Counted from the stretch's first letter, positions 39,531-48,607 are shown. The stretch: DNA of 64,000 nucleotides from Candidatus Altimarinota bacterium (GCA_021736215.1 JAIPGI010000002.1:62001-126000), one strand, 5' to 3'. Program-made: numbers and translations. Notes: a model not told the origin generated them from the sequence alone.

Positions 39531-41494
39531 AAGAAAAAGTTTCAGTATTGCATGCGAGCAAAGCATCACTCTGGTATAGACAGTGGTGGGCGATTGCGCT
39601 AGCGGGGATATTCCTTCTTGGAAGTCTTGCTTATTTCTTCAAAGATTCATTGATTTTTCAGGGTCAAGATCCAGTCGTTCGTGAAACCTATACCATCAAA
39701 AAAGGAAACGTCAAAGTTTCCGTTGAAGGAGAGGGAAAAATCATGAATCCCAATATCGTTAATTTGTCTTTTTTGGTGGATGGGACACTGGATACGGTTT
39801 TGGTGAAAGAAGGAGATAAAGTCAAAAAAGGCGACTTGCTCGCCGAACTCGACAAAAGACAACTCGAATTTGATCTCCAAAATGCTCAAGGAGAAGTGCA
39901 GATTACCAATGCCAATATCAGATCCAAGAAAGCAGAAATCACGGATGATTCTATTCGTGTAGCGGAGAATGACATTATCGTTAGTCAACAAAACCTCGAA
40001 ACTGCTCAAAAAGATTTAGAACAATCGTTGAATCAATCACTCGATTTGGGATCGGTGGAAATCGAAACAACATTTCCCGAAATCAGAAAAGCACTAGAAA
40101 GCATCGATAGTATTTTTGGAGTCGATAAAAATTATACACAGTATGAAGCGGTGCAATATTCTTTTAATGATTCGATTAGGCAAAATTCAGTAAAAGAAGG
40201 GTATGACACGTTGAAGCGGGCACAAGCATCTCTGTGGGACGAATACTCACAGAGAAAGCCACTCTCTGACAGTGATGTTCCTCGTTTTTTGCTAAAGCTG
40301 AAAGATTTATCAACCCAAACCCAAGGGGTATTGGAGGACGTTGTGAACCTTTTTGATACGATTGGAGCAGTCGGCCCGGGGACAACTGAGTCTCAGATTA
40401 AAGAAGCTGAAAGTTCCATAAAATCATCACTTTCATCCATCAATAGTGCTGTGAGCACGCTTACGACTACTCGCCAAAAAATAGAAAATGCTTCACTCGC
40501 ACGAGAAAAAGGCCTAATTGATGCTGAAAATTCTGTGAATTCAACACAGATAAAATTGGAAAATACTCAAAAAGATTTTGAAAAACGAGAAATTACCAAA
40601 GATACGAGTCTTTCTATTTTGTATGCTCAACTGGCACAATCTCAAATCAAAGTCGAAAAAGCAAAATATAACCTCGGGCAGACGAGTCTTATTTCTCCTA
40701 TTGATGGAGAAGTGATTGTCGTCAACGGAAATCCAGGGGAAACGGTCAAAGTGCAGTCGACCAGTTCCGAAAACGCATTAATTCGTATTTTGAGCGATGC
40801 AAATTTTACCACGGAGATTTATGTGGAGGAGGTGGATATCGCCAAAATCAAAAAAGGACAAAAAGCCCTTATCACGATGGATGCTATCGAAGGAGTGACC
40901 CTTCAAGGAGAAGTTTCCTATATTGCTAGTATTGCAACAACCGATAGTAATGGTATTACGACGTATTTGGTACGGGTTGATATTGCGAATAATGAAGAAG
41001 TTCCTATCAAAGAAGGTATGTCGACCTATGTTGAATTTTTATTAGAAAATGCTGAGGACGTGTTGGTTATACCAGTTTCCTCTGTTAAAGATAATCGTGT
41101 CCAACTGGAAGATGGACAAACAGTTTCTGTTGAAACAGGGGTGACAGACGGCAAGGATATTGAAATCAAAAATGGGCTTACCGAAGGACAGGTAATATTT
41201 GTAAAACCGCAATTTGAAGGGAACCAATCTTCTTCTCAGCAGGCCAGTGGTGGTTCTGCGAAGGGTGCGGGAGCGGTAACTTCCGAAGAACGAATGCAAC
41301 GAGTGGAAGCACTTCTCAAAGAGCAAGGGAAGCTTCCTGAAGGATGGGACAAAATGAGTACTGACGAAAAACAGGCGGCTCTTCAAAAGCTTCGTGAAGG
41401 AGCAGGTGTGGGAGCGAGTCTTCTTGGGGGAAGTGCTCGTCCTGGAGGTAGTGGAGGCGGCGGGATGCGAGGTGGTGGTGGAGGAATGCATTAA
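39527..41494 (+). CDS. MacA/HlyD-like efflux adaptor
   Basis: 655 residues. N-terminal helix (WWAIALAGIFLLGSLAYFF), lipoyl halves (NLSFLVDGTLDTVLVKEGD; TSLISPIDGEVIVVNGNPGE), a very long coiled-coil hairpin with a central extra helical insert (about residues 180-280), then the barrel and membrane-proximal domains. The C-terminus adds an acidic helical motif (LPEGWDKMSTDEKQAALQKL) and a Gly/Met-rich tail ending HH-free in GGGGGMH. It overlaps the lipoprotein gene by four bases and precedes the ATPase gene by 16. Confidence 0.9.
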   Translation: MKEKVSVLHASKASLWYRQWWAIALAGIFLLGSLAYFFKDSLIFQGQDPVVRETYTIKKGNVKVSVEGEGKIMNPNIVNLSFLVDGTLDTVLVKEGDKVKKGDLLAELDKRQLEFDLQNAQGEVQITNANIRSKKAEITDDSIRVAENDIIVSQQNLETAQKDLEQSLNQSLDLGSVEIETTFPEIRKALESIDSIFGVDKNYTQYEAVQYSFNDSIRQNSVKEGYDTLKRAQASLWDEYSQRKPLSDSDVPRFLLKLKDLSTQTQGVLEDVVNLFDTIGAVGPGTTESQIKEAESSIKSSLSSINSAVSTLTTTRQKIENASLAREKGLIDAENSVNSTQIKLENTQKDFEKREITKDTSLSILYAQLAQSQIKVEKAKYNLGQTSLISPIDGEVIVVNGNPGETVKVQSTSSENALIRILSDANFTTEIYVEEVDIAKIKKGQKALITMDAIEGVTLQGEVSYIASIATTDSNGITTYLVRVDIANNEEVPIKEGMSTYVEFLLENAEDVLVIPVSSVKDNRVQLEDGQTVSVETGVTDGKDIEIKNGLTEGQVIFVKPQFEGNQSSSQQASGGSAKGAGAVTSEERMQRVEALLKEQGKLPEGWDKMSTDEKQAALQKLREGAGVGASLLGGSARPGGSGGGGMRGGGGGMH

Positions 41495-41510
41495 TATTTT
41501 TGGTTGTGTT

Positions 41511-42215
41511 ATGAAAAAAACAGTGCCCGTCATCGAAATGAAAAATATTCATAAATCTTATTATCTTGCTAATGGGGAAGAGGTCCCTGTTTTGCATGGA
41601 GTGGATTTAACAATACAACCCCATGAGTTTGTTGCCATTATGGGGGAGTCTGGAGGGGGAAAATCAACGCTGATGAACATCATCGGATGTCTTCATGCAT
41701 CGACGAGTGGGGAATATTTCCTTGAAGGAGAAGAAATCGGTGTGGCGAAAGACGATTATACACTCGCCTTTATCCGCAATCGGAAAATGGGATTTATTTT
41801 TCAGCAATTCAATCTCCTGTCCAAACTTTCTGCTCTTCGTAATGTCGCTTTGCCAGCGGTATATATGGGACTCAAAAAAGAAGAGCGCGAGGAAAAAGCT
41901 CGTATACTTCTCGAATCGGTGGGACTGGGGGATCGAATGCATCACAAACCAACAGAGCTTTCTGGAGGACAACAACAAAGAGTTTCTATTGCTCGGGCAT
42001 TGATGAACGACCCAGAAATTATATTAGCAGATGAGCCCACTGGGGCACTCGATTCCCAGACGGGAATAGAAGTATTGGAGCTTTTTTCGCGGTTCAAAGA
42101 TCGTGGAAAAACCGTTATCGTCGTAACTCACGATCCCAAAGTCGCTCGATACGCACACAGGATTATATTTATGAAAGACGGAAAAGTTTTGGATCATAAC
42201 TACAGACTCAAATGA
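41511..42215 (+). CDS. MacB/LolD-type ABC transporter ATP-binding protein
   Basis: 234 residues from the ATG at 41511; longer in-frame starts lie inside the adaptor gene. Walker A GESGGGKST, Q loop FIFQQFNLLSKLSALRN, signature LSGGQQQRVSIARALM, Walker B IILADEPTGALD, switch His in VVTHD. The Q-loop region is typical of MacB/LolD/FtsE ATPases. It overlaps the permease gene (ATGA) and energises that exporter. Confidence 0.95.
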   Translation: MKKTVPVIEMKNIHKSYYLANGEEVPVLHGVDLTIQPHEFVAIMGESGGGKSTLMNIIGCLHASTSGEYFLEGEEIGVAKDDYTLAFIRNRKMGFIFQQFNLLSKLSALRNVALPAVYMGLKKEEREEKARILLESVGLGDRMHHKPTELSGGQQQRVSIARALMNDPEIILADEPTGALDSQTGIEVLELFSRFKDRGKTVIVVTHDPKVARYAHRIIFMKDGKVLDHNYRLK

Positions 42216-43405
42216 ATTCAGAACTGTTGTCTATGGCGTTTCATGCACTTATAGCGAATAAAACGAGAAGTGCTTTATCAATGCTCGGAATTATCATTGG
42301 TGTTTCGACGGTTATTGCGGTTGTAGGAATTGGGCTTGGTGCTCAAAAACAAGTCAGTGACCAATTCAAAAATTTGAGTGTGACAACCCTTATGGCGTTT
42401 CCTTCCCGCGGAGGTAATGCGAGTTCCAAGCTTGAACAGGGAGATCTCGACAAAGTGCTTTCGGAAGCCTCGCTCATCGAAAAAGGAACGGCGATGTATC
42501 GAGGGAATGGGGATGTTTCGGCAGAAGGGAATTCAGGAAGTTATACAGTTATGGGAACGCCTGCGAATTTCTTTGATTATTCCAATCTTGATTTCATTGC
42601 AGGAGAACCTTTTTCTCCGTCTCAAGCAGACAATCGAGGGCGAGTTGTCGTCTTGGGCTATGCGGTGGCGGCGGAACTTTTCGGCGAGGGGTTTGACCCA
42701 GCGAGTCTTCTTGGTGAAACTGTTGCTGTGGCAGGGAAGAAAATGGATGTTATCGGTGTTTTGGAGTCCAATGGGCGAAGCGCGGGATTTCTCTCGTATG
42801 ATGATTCTGTTTTTATTCCCTATTCGACTGCTGAAAAGGTAATCCTCGGCGATCGCGGATCAGTAACACTTTTTTTTAATGCATATACGGTTGAGGAATT
42901 AACTTTGGCTCAAGAGGAATTAACTCAATTACTTCGTGCCAATCATCGACTCAAAGCGTCCCAAGAGGATGACTTCAGTGTTCGCGATCCAGGATCCATG
43001 GTTGCTTCTGCTGAGGCCACGGGAGCGGCACTTACCTTTTTGTTAACAGCGGTTTCAGCGATTGTGCTTTTGGTTTCGGGAATTGGAATTATGAATGTGA
43101 TGTTTGTGACGGTAGCAGAACGAACGAAAGAAATTGGAGTTTTGAAAGCTATTGGAGCCAAACAAAAAGACATCTTGACGCAGTTTCTGTTGGAAGCGGT
43201 TATGCTCTCTACGCTTGGAGGACTGATTGGTGTTGTTTTGGGGAATGGCGTTATTCCGTTTTTGAAGGATTATCAGGCTATGTATTCAGTGCAGGCGATA
43301 GTTTTGGGATTTTCTTTTTCGGTATTTGTAGGAATATTTTTTGGGTTTTATCCGGCTTTCAAAGCCTCTCGACTCGATCCTGTGGATGCTTTGCGAAGCG
43401 AATAG
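42212..43405 (+). CDS. MacB/FtsX-like ABC transporter permease
   Basis: 397 residues with four membrane helices: one N-terminal (LGIIIGVSTVIAVVGIGLG), a large MacB periplasmic-core domain, then three C-terminal helices (LTFLLTAVSAIVLLVSGIGI; MLSTLGGLIGVVLGNGVIPF; VLGFSFSVFVGIFFGFYPAF). The MNVMFVTVAERTKEIGVLKA segment and the closing PAFKASRLDPVDALR are classic. With the adaptor and ATPase it makes a MacAB-like exporter of peptides, lipids or drugs. No TolC gene is adjacent. Confidence 0.95.
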   Translation: MNSELLSMAFHALIANKTRSALSMLGIIIGVSTVIAVVGIGLGAQKQVSDQFKNLSVTTLMAFPSRGGNASSKLEQGDLDKVLSEASLIEKGTAMYRGNGDVSAEGNSGSYTVMGTPANFFDYSNLDFIAGEPFSPSQADNRGRVVVLGYAVAAELFGEGFDPASLLGETVAVAGKKMDVIGVLESNGRSAGFLSYDDSVFIPYSTAEKVILGDRGSVTLFFNAYTVEELTLAQEELTQLLRANHRLKASQEDDFSVRDPGSMVASAEATGAALTFLLTAVSAIVLLVSGIGIMNVMFVTVAERTKEIGVLKAIGAKQKDILTQFLLEAVMLSTLGGLIGVVLGNGVIPFLKDYQAMYSVQAIVLGFSFSVFVGIFFGFYPAFKASRLDPVDALRSE

Positions 43406-43484
43406 ATTGAACAAATTATCCACCTTCGTGAGACTACGGTGAGACAGGTGTGTTTAATTGAATTTCTACCCTCTCCTCAATCCT

Positions 43485-43541
43485 CTCCCACCGTGCTTCG
43501 CCATAGCGGCTACGCCCCGGTGAGTGAAGGGCGAGGAAGGA
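43485..43541. repeat. CCGTGCTTCGCC element, copy at 43.5 kb
   Basis: Near-identical to 38101-38160, same orientation; one visible difference is CCGGTGAG for CCGGCGAG. Confidence 0.85.
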
Positions 43542-43594
43542 ATGAGATTGCCACGCCTACCTGAGGCGGACTCGCAATGACAATAAGTATATAC

Positions 43595-43631
43595 GACCCT
43601 AGGTTCTAAGAATTCCTTGAACCCGGGATTG
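43595..43631. repeat. Dispersed CCCGGG palindrome, copy 7 (one arm mutated)
   Basis: Left arm CCCTAGGTTC instead of CCCGGGTTC; right arm GAACCCGGGATTG intact. The middle TAAGAATTCCTT matches copies 4 and 8. Confidence 0.85.
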
Positions 43632-43643
43632 ATAGAGAAAGTC

Positions 43644-43666
43644 ATTCTCGGACTTAATCCGAGAAT
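43644..43666. repeat. CATTC hairpin family, variant TCGGA/TCCGA
   Basis: ATTCTCGGA-CTTAA-TCCGAGAAT, perfect nine-base arms. Confidence 0.8.
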
Positions 43667-43670
43667 CCAA

Positions 43671-43691
43671 GGGCGTACCAGTGGTACGCCC
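43671..43691. repeat. GGGCGTACC palindrome, copy 2
   Basis: GGGCGTACCA-GT-GGTACGCCC followed by CTAC, as at 14148 and near 46180. Confidence 0.85.
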
Positions 43692-43898
43692 CTACGGGGA
43701 AACAGGATGACAACAAAAGAAATTCGTAATTCTTTCAGTTCGAGCGGTGTTTGCACACTATTTTGAATAGTAGGGACGCGCCGTGGCGTGTCATTTACAG
43801 GGGAAAATACGCTTTCCCCTTGAGAGAAATCGAGATAAGAAAGACAAGCCATTTCTAATCCCTCAAATGCCCCTTGTATTTTGATTAAAAGAGGAGTA

Positions 43899-44321
43899 TA
43901 ATGCCACATCAGTTTGGTTTCGATCAGATTGATAAAGTGTTCTGTTCTTTGTCGGTTTCCGTTCATCAATTTCTGACTTGAAGGTTGAAATGTCATCAAG
44001 TCTATCGGAAGAAGAATTCTTCCCCCTTATCACTTCGGGAAATTATTAGATTGCTTTCGTGATATGAAGTATCTAAAGGTATGGCTCTTTTCTTCGGGAA
44101 AGAGAATGGAAGTACCACTCAAAAGAAAACCTTCCCATCTGAGATTGCCTCGAAAAGATGTAAAAACTGTGCGCTCTGGATATGCAATTGAAGGAATTAA
44201 TTTTATCCTTCCAGAAGTGCGAACGAATATTCTATTCGAAATTCATGGATATTTGCGAGTTGGATCGGTTAGTCCAATCACAAAAAAATTTGCTGTCATT
44301 GTTTCTTTACGGAATCAGTGA
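43899..44321 (+). pseudogene. Frameshifted paralogue of the 60872-61309 gene
   Basis: The DNA aligns throughout with the reverse strand of 60872-61340. It begins ATGCCACATCAG (near 43900) and encodes F.FDQI.KVF.SLS, but a one-base deletion around 43950 and another around 44040 break the frame. From 44064 an open frame resumes (MKYLKVWLFSSGKRMEVPL; HLRLPRKDVKTVRSGYAIEG; ILFEIHGYLRVGSVSPITKK). The open 85-codon piece could still be made, but the full gene is broken. The family is unknown to me. A shared terminator follows both copies. Confidence 0.7.
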
Positions 44322-44391
44322 TTGAGGAGATTGAAAACGGAAAATAAACAATAAACTTTATCGAGCACTTTCAAATAAACACAAAAAAATG

Positions 44392-44424
44392 TCCCTCCGA
44401 GTTGTGTCGCGAGGGTGTTTTTTT
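44392..44424 (+). terminator. Terminator after the 43899 pseudogene
   Basis: CCCTC-CGA ... TCG-C-GAGGG then a T-run. The same hairpin, slightly changed, follows the paralogue at 60826-60860. Confidence 0.8.
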
Positions 44425-44491
44425 ATTGAAAGAATTGCTCCCATAGGCCCATAACTGGAAGTGAATACTTTTTGGTGTACACTGTCCACAC

Positions 44492-45841
44492 ATGAAAAAA
44501 AATCACCTTCTCGAGGGATCGGTCATGAAATCAATTATCATGATTTCAGTACCGATTATCTTGGCCAATACGCTTCAAACGGTGTACCAACTCATTGATA
44601 CTTTTTGGGTGGGGCGATTGGGGGAAAAGGCTGTTGCGGCGGTGTCGTTGGGTTTCCCAATTTTGTTTTTCCTGATATCACTGGCGATGGGATTCTCCAT
44701 GGCCGGATCAATCCTCGTGGCTCAATATAATGGAAAGGGGGATAGGGGAAATGTATCACTCATTACGGGACAGACATTTTCTATCGTTTTGATTTTGTCT
44801 TTGGTGGTGAGTGCTATTGGATATGGAAGTTCTCACTTTTTGCTCTCCTATCTGACAGATGATCCGGTGGTATTGGAACAGGCAGTTTCGTATTTGCAGA
44901 TTTCTTTCTTGGCAATCCCAGGGATGTTTTTGTACACGATTTTTCAATCGGCGTTGCGAGGCGTTGGGGAAGTTAAATTCCCCATGTTTTTGGTCTTTGG
45001 AACAGTGATTTTGAACTTCTTTTTGGATCCTATTTTTATGTTTGGATGGAAGTCGATTCCCGCTCTTGGGGTTTCGGGCGTGGCATGGGCAACACTCATT
45101 ACGGAATACCTTTCTGCAGTCATAGGGATGGGGGTATTGCTCGCGGGAGGATATGGAGTAAAACTTCGACTGTCAGCTCTGCGTATTCGCAAAGTATGGT
45201 TCCAAAAAATTGTGAAACTCGGAATTCCCTCATCACTCGAACACTCTTCAAGGTCTTTTGGCATGTTTCTGATGACATTTTTGGTCTCAACTTTTGGAAC
45301 AACCATTGTAGCGGCATACGGTATTGGAACTCGGATTTTGAGTTTTGTGATTATTCCAGCAATTGGATTTTCGATTGCAACTTCAACATTGGTTGGAAAT
45401 AACCTTGGCGCGCGCCAGCATGACCGTGCCGAAAAAATTGTCAAAACAGGTATGGAAGTCGGATTTTTATTCCTCTCAATGGTGGGATTGCTTCTCTTTC
45501 TTTCGGCTCACCAGATTGCTTCGTTTTTTGTTCCTGGAGAATTAGAGCTGGTGGCACATGCTACTTTTTTTATTCGTATTATGGCACTGACTTTTGGCTG
45601 TATTGGAATACAGATGGTTGTTATCGGAACGGTAAAGGCCGCAGGACAAACGACTTCTTCTATGTTTTTGGCAATGTTTCACACGTTTTCGCTTTTTGTT
45701 CTGGCCTATTTGCTCTCAACGATTTTTCACCTCCGAGAATGGGGAATTTGGATCGCGTATCCATCAGCGAATCTTTTGGCACTCGTATTGGCACTTTCTT
45801 TTTATCGCAAAAAAGAATGGCTTAAGAAGAGTTTGGTATAG
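44492..45841 (+). CDS. MATE-family efflux transporter
   Basis: 449 residues and twelve membrane helices in two related halves, as usual for MATE (NorM-type) exporters driven by Na+ or H+. Signatures: IILANTLQTVYQLIDTFWVG, ALRGVGEVKFPMF, LGVSGVAWATLITEYLSAVI and the second-half TLVGNNLGARQHDRAEKIV. It is expressed alone; a TACACT box lies about 15 bases before the ATG. The substrate is unknown, with cationic drugs or metabolites likely. Confidence 0.94.
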   Translation: MKKNHLLEGSVMKSIIMISVPIILANTLQTVYQLIDTFWVGRLGEKAVAAVSLGFPILFFLISLAMGFSMAGSILVAQYNGKGDRGNVSLITGQTFSIVLILSLVVSAIGYGSSHFLLSYLTDDPVVLEQAVSYLQISFLAIPGMFLYTIFQSALRGVGEVKFPMFLVFGTVILNFFLDPIFMFGWKSIPALGVSGVAWATLITEYLSAVIGMGVLLAGGYGVKLRLSALRIRKVWFQKIVKLGIPSSLEHSSRSFGMFLMTFLVSTFGTTIVAAYGIGTRILSFVIIPAIGFSIATSTLVGNNLGARQHDRAEKIVKTGMEVGFLFLSMVGLLLFLSAHQIASFFVPGELELVAHATFFIRIMALTFGCIGIQMVVIGTVKAAGQTTSSMFLAMFHTFSLFVLAYLLSTIFHLREWGIWIAYPSANLLALVLALSFYRKKEWLKKSLV

Positions 45842-45845
45842 ATTT

Positions 45846-45868
45846 ATTGAACACATTATTTATTCAAT
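45846..45868. repeat. ATTGAACA palindrome, copy 3
   Basis: ATTGAACA-CATTATT-TATTCAAT just after the MATE stop; one arm base differs. Confidence 0.8.
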
Positions 45869-46013
45869 TGAGAATTCTCCCTCTCCTTCAGTTCCTTGCT
45901 TACCGGCAGGCAGGCTCTCCCGCTAGGGGCGAGAGTCCCTCTTTGCAAAGAGGGAAAAAGAATAAGATTGCTTCTCCCGCGTACGCGGGATCGCAATTAC
46001 AATGAATATATAT

Positions 46014-46050
46014 AATCCCGGGTTCTAAGAATTCCTTGAACCCGGGATTG
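46014..46050. repeat. Dispersed CCCGGG palindrome, copy 8
   Basis: AATCCCGGGTTC ... GAACCCGGGATTG around TAAGAATTCCTT, flanked by GATAGAGAAA as in copy 7. Confidence 0.9.
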
Positions 46051-46254
46051 ATAGAGAAAAAGAAAAGAAAAAAAGTTCGAACTGAAAAAAAATATCCCTC
46101 AGTCCATCTTTACAAAGAGGGAGGAAAATCTTTTCGCTCGCAATGACTATGCAAACCTTGAGACTGGTCTCGCGGGAAACGGGCGTACCAGTGGTACGCC
46201 CCTACAGAAAAAACCTGTAGGCAGGGAATTGAAGGGGGATTTTGAAATCTCTCC

Positions 46255-47613
46255 TTACACCAACTTCAAAATCTCTTTTTTCAAATTTTTTACGTTTCCA
46301 CCACGGTCGACAACAAGGGGAATATTGTCCATAAGAACTGTGCTGAGTCCTAATTTCCTGGATTCTTTGGCAACGACTGCGATAGCGGCAGCCTTGAGTT
46401 CGGTAGCGACGATATCTCCTTTTTTTATTTTTTTGAGATCTTTTATCAGGAGTGGACGGACAGAAAGATTATTGCTGATACCTGTGATGTGGCAGGCATA
46501 TGTTTTTTCTAAATATTTTTCCAAAAATGGAAGAGCTTTCTCTGGAGCAGTGGTTGTGAGAAAAACGCGTTTTCCTTTGATGGGCGCGAGGGGTTTTGGT
46601 CGCAAAACAGTTGTGGCAATGCGAACATTAGGATTTATTTCTCGAATGCGATGAAGAATACTTTTGAGTTTTCGTTCACTCACGAGGAAGTCCTCACACA
46701 TATTTACGATAATTAAATCGGCGTAGAGAATCCGAAGCGGGGTCAAATATCCTTCCAATATTTCCAAAGGTTGTGTGGCGTCCATCACGAGAATGACTTT
46801 ATCGGTTTTTATTTCCGGGACGGTGGCGCCGCTTCCCTCAATGATTACCGTTTTTACTTCACGGGAAACTTCTGCCATGCGAACGCCTCTGTCGAGAACG
46901 GTAATCATGGCTTTACCACTCATACCTCCTCCACATCGACGACAGCCGAAAGTGATGACTTTTGCGGTGAGGGCATCTTCAAAACAATCTGACGATGCAT
47001 GCATTCCTTGAGCGTCTATGCCAAGCAAATAATCGACGTTGATGTGCAGTTTGTCTCCACGAACAACTAGAGGATTATCTGGTCCACCACGACTTAGAGT
47101 TATAATAGCTGGTTGACGTTTTGCTTCCCTGAGGGTGCGACCGATAAACCCTCCAATAGCGGTTTTCCCAATACGTTTTCCCGTTCCCCATATGGCGAGA
47201 GATTTTTTACTCAGAATTTTTTTAAAGCGAAGTGGATCAAATTGGAAATCTGATCCTTTGTAAATAGCTCCGTGATAAAGAATATAGCTGGCTATTTCAA
47301 ACCTCGTCATGTAGTCCATAATCGGTTCATCAGAAAGATCCAAAACTATTTTTACGGGATGGAAAGTAAGGATTTGGTCGAGTCTTTTGACATCAGGTTT
47401 ATTCGCATGATTGGCGAAATATACAGTGTAGGGGAGCGCTTTTTGAACATCTTGAGGAGTTCCTATTTTTTCAGTTCCCCCAATGAAAATCAGATATTTG
47501 ATTTGGTATCGTTTGGCAATTTGAGCGAGAGATGCTTTGAGATTTGGTAAATAATGCTCTCCATCGACGAGACAGGCGGTAATAGGAAGTGGAAGAGATT
47601 TATTCTGTACCAT
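46255..47613 (-). CDS. cpgS: Cyclic 2,3-diphosphoglycerate synthetase-like protein
   Basis: 452 residues, close to the length of the methanogen enzyme. It begins with the family signature TACLVDGEHYLPNLKASL; the P-loop is SLAIWGTGKRIGKTAIGGF, followed by ITLSRGGPDNPLV, FGCRRCGGGMSGKAMI, VIIEGSGATVPEI and the C-terminal LSVRPLLIKDLKKIKKGD. In methanogens this enzyme closes 2,3-diphosphoglycerate into cyclic 2,3-DPG, a thermoprotectant and phosphate store, using ATP. The gene for the preceding step lies five bases upstream. The pair is very rare in bacteria. Assignment rests on motifs and pairing; activity is inferred. Confidence 0.85.
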   Translation of the reverse strand: MVQNKSLPLPITACLVDGEHYLPNLKASLAQIAKRYQIKYLIFIGGTEKIGTPQDVQKALPYTVYFANHANKPDVKRLDQILTFHPVKIVLDLSDEPIMDYMTRFEIASYILYHGAIYKGSDFQFDPLRFKKILSKKSLAIWGTGKRIGKTAIGGFIGRTLREAKRQPAIITLSRGGPDNPLVVRGDKLHINVDYLLGIDAQGMHASSDCFEDALTAKVITFGCRRCGGGMSGKAMITVLDRGVRMAEVSREVKTVIIEGSGATVPEIKTDKVILVMDATQPLEILEGYLTPLRILYADLIIVNMCEDFLVSERKLKSILHRIREINPNVRIATTVLRPKPLAPIKGKRVFLTTTAPEKALPFLEKYLEKTYACHITGISNNLSVRPLLIKDLKKIKKGDIVATELKAAAIAVVAKESRKLGLSTVLMDNIPLVVDRGGNVKNLKKEILKLV

Positions 47614-47618
47614 TTGTA

Positions 47619-48506
47619 TTATTTCTGGGGGAGAGAGAGTTGATATATCTTTTCGAGAACTTCTTTTTCGGCTTGATTCAAGCTGTAATTTTCAATGATC
47701 GGAACGTCGTTTTTTTGAGCCTGAGCTACCAAGAAATCACGAATAAGTCGGATTTCCTTAAAATATTTCAGGTATTTTGTTTTGGCACGGTTCGCATTCT
47801 GAAGTTGTCGGGTAAAGAAATGTTGTCGGTGTGTTTCTGGTTGGTTGACGTCCAAAAGAACCTGAATAATGGTCGCTTTGGATTTATATTTTTTCAAAAA
47901 ATCCATTTCTCCAGGAATCAGATGAACTCCCTCAATAACGATACTTGTTTCTTCCTTAATGGCTCGTTTAACGATTGCTTCGACTCCATAAATTACTTTT
48001 TTTGATTGGGAAAGGAACCCATAAATTACGCCATCTTCATGTGATTTTACGAGTTTTACGTGATTTCCTGTTTCATAGGTTGAGACATTAAGGAGTGGTT
48101 CGATTTCTGCAGGGAGAAATCGTCTGACCACTTCTCGTACAGAATCGGTACCGAGAATTTGATTGATTTCGAGAAGCCATCCGAGTCGAACTGCTAGGGT
48201 AGAAGTTCCAATTCCCGTTCCTCCTCCGATAAGAATAATCACGGGCTTGGTTCGTTGCATTATTTTTTGCCATTGTTGGTGTCGAGAAACTAAGTCGGGG
48301 TATTTACTTTTTAGGAGCGTCAATACTTTTTTCTTCAGTGTTTTTTCATCCTTTTTATCCTGTCCCATTTCTTCCCAAATATTATGTGTAATTTGATAGG
48401 CTTTATAACGGGGGATTCCTGTGCGTACCAGGGAACGAGCCAGTAAATCACTACTATAGTAGGGTTGCGTGAGATCGGAAACGGAAATAGGAACGTGTTT
48501 TTTCAT
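47619..48506 (-). CDS. 2-phosphoglycerate kinase-like protein with ATP-cone domain
   Basis: 295 residues. Residues 1-90 form an ATP-cone-like domain (LLARSLVRTGIPRYKAYQIT). The kinase part has the unusual P-loop VIILIGGGTGIGTSTLAVRL, the GTSTLA form of archaeal 2-phosphoglycerate kinases, then QILGTDSVREVVRRFLP (IxxTDxVRExxR family signature), and IVIEGVHLIPG. The expected reaction is 2-phosphoglycerate + ATP to 2,3-diphosphoglycerate, the substrate of the synthetase encoded next. It is the first gene of the leftward pair; its start is 101 bases from the divergent exchanger gene. Confidence 0.87.
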   Translation of the reverse strand: MKKHVPISVSDLTQPYYSSDLLARSLVRTGIPRYKAYQITHNIWEEMGQDKKDEKTLKKKVLTLLKSKYPDLVSRHQQWQKIMQRTKPVIILIGGGTGIGTSTLAVRLGWLLEINQILGTDSVREVVRRFLPAEIEPLLNVSTYETGNHVKLVKSHEDGVIYGFLSQSKKVIYGVEAIVKRAIKEETSIVIEGVHLIPGEMDFLKKYKSKATIIQVLLDVNQPETHRQHFFTRQLQNANRAKTKYLKYFKEIRLIRDFLVAQAQKNDVPIIENYSLNQAEKEVLEKIYQLSLPQK

Positions 48507-48607
48507 GAGAAGTAAATCTTTTTATTATATCATATCTATGGGAAAAATCAAAGATTTTGAACACATAAATGGTGTTTTTTTCTTCTTTCACGGTACAATA
48601 AGAAAAA

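Larger units (their letters stand above)
43406..43898. other. Intergenic mosaic of repeat modules
   Basis: No gene supported; the long leftward open frame here is a reading of repeats. In order: half an ATTGAACA palindrome (43406-), the CCGTGCTTCGCC element (43485-43541), the GATTGCC...CTCGCAATGAC module (43546-43580), a CCCGGG palindrome variant, a CATTC hairpin (43644-43666) and a GGGCGTACC palindrome. Confidence 0.65.
45842..46254. other. Intergenic mosaic of repeat modules
   Basis: No gene seen. ATTGAACA palindrome (45846), CCTGCCGGCAGGC-like stem, GAGGGA runs, a GATTGC...CGCAAT module, the CCCGGG palindrome (46014), CTCGCAATGAC (about 46138-46150), then a GGGCGTACC palindrome near 46180. 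Confidence 0.65.

Noticed and set aside
43466-43999. Long leftward open frame (about 177 codons)
   Set aside because: It reads through the CCGTGCTTCGCC element, the CCCGGG palindrome, the CATTC hairpin and the pseudogene's 5' part; it has no ribosome site and no protein-like pattern.
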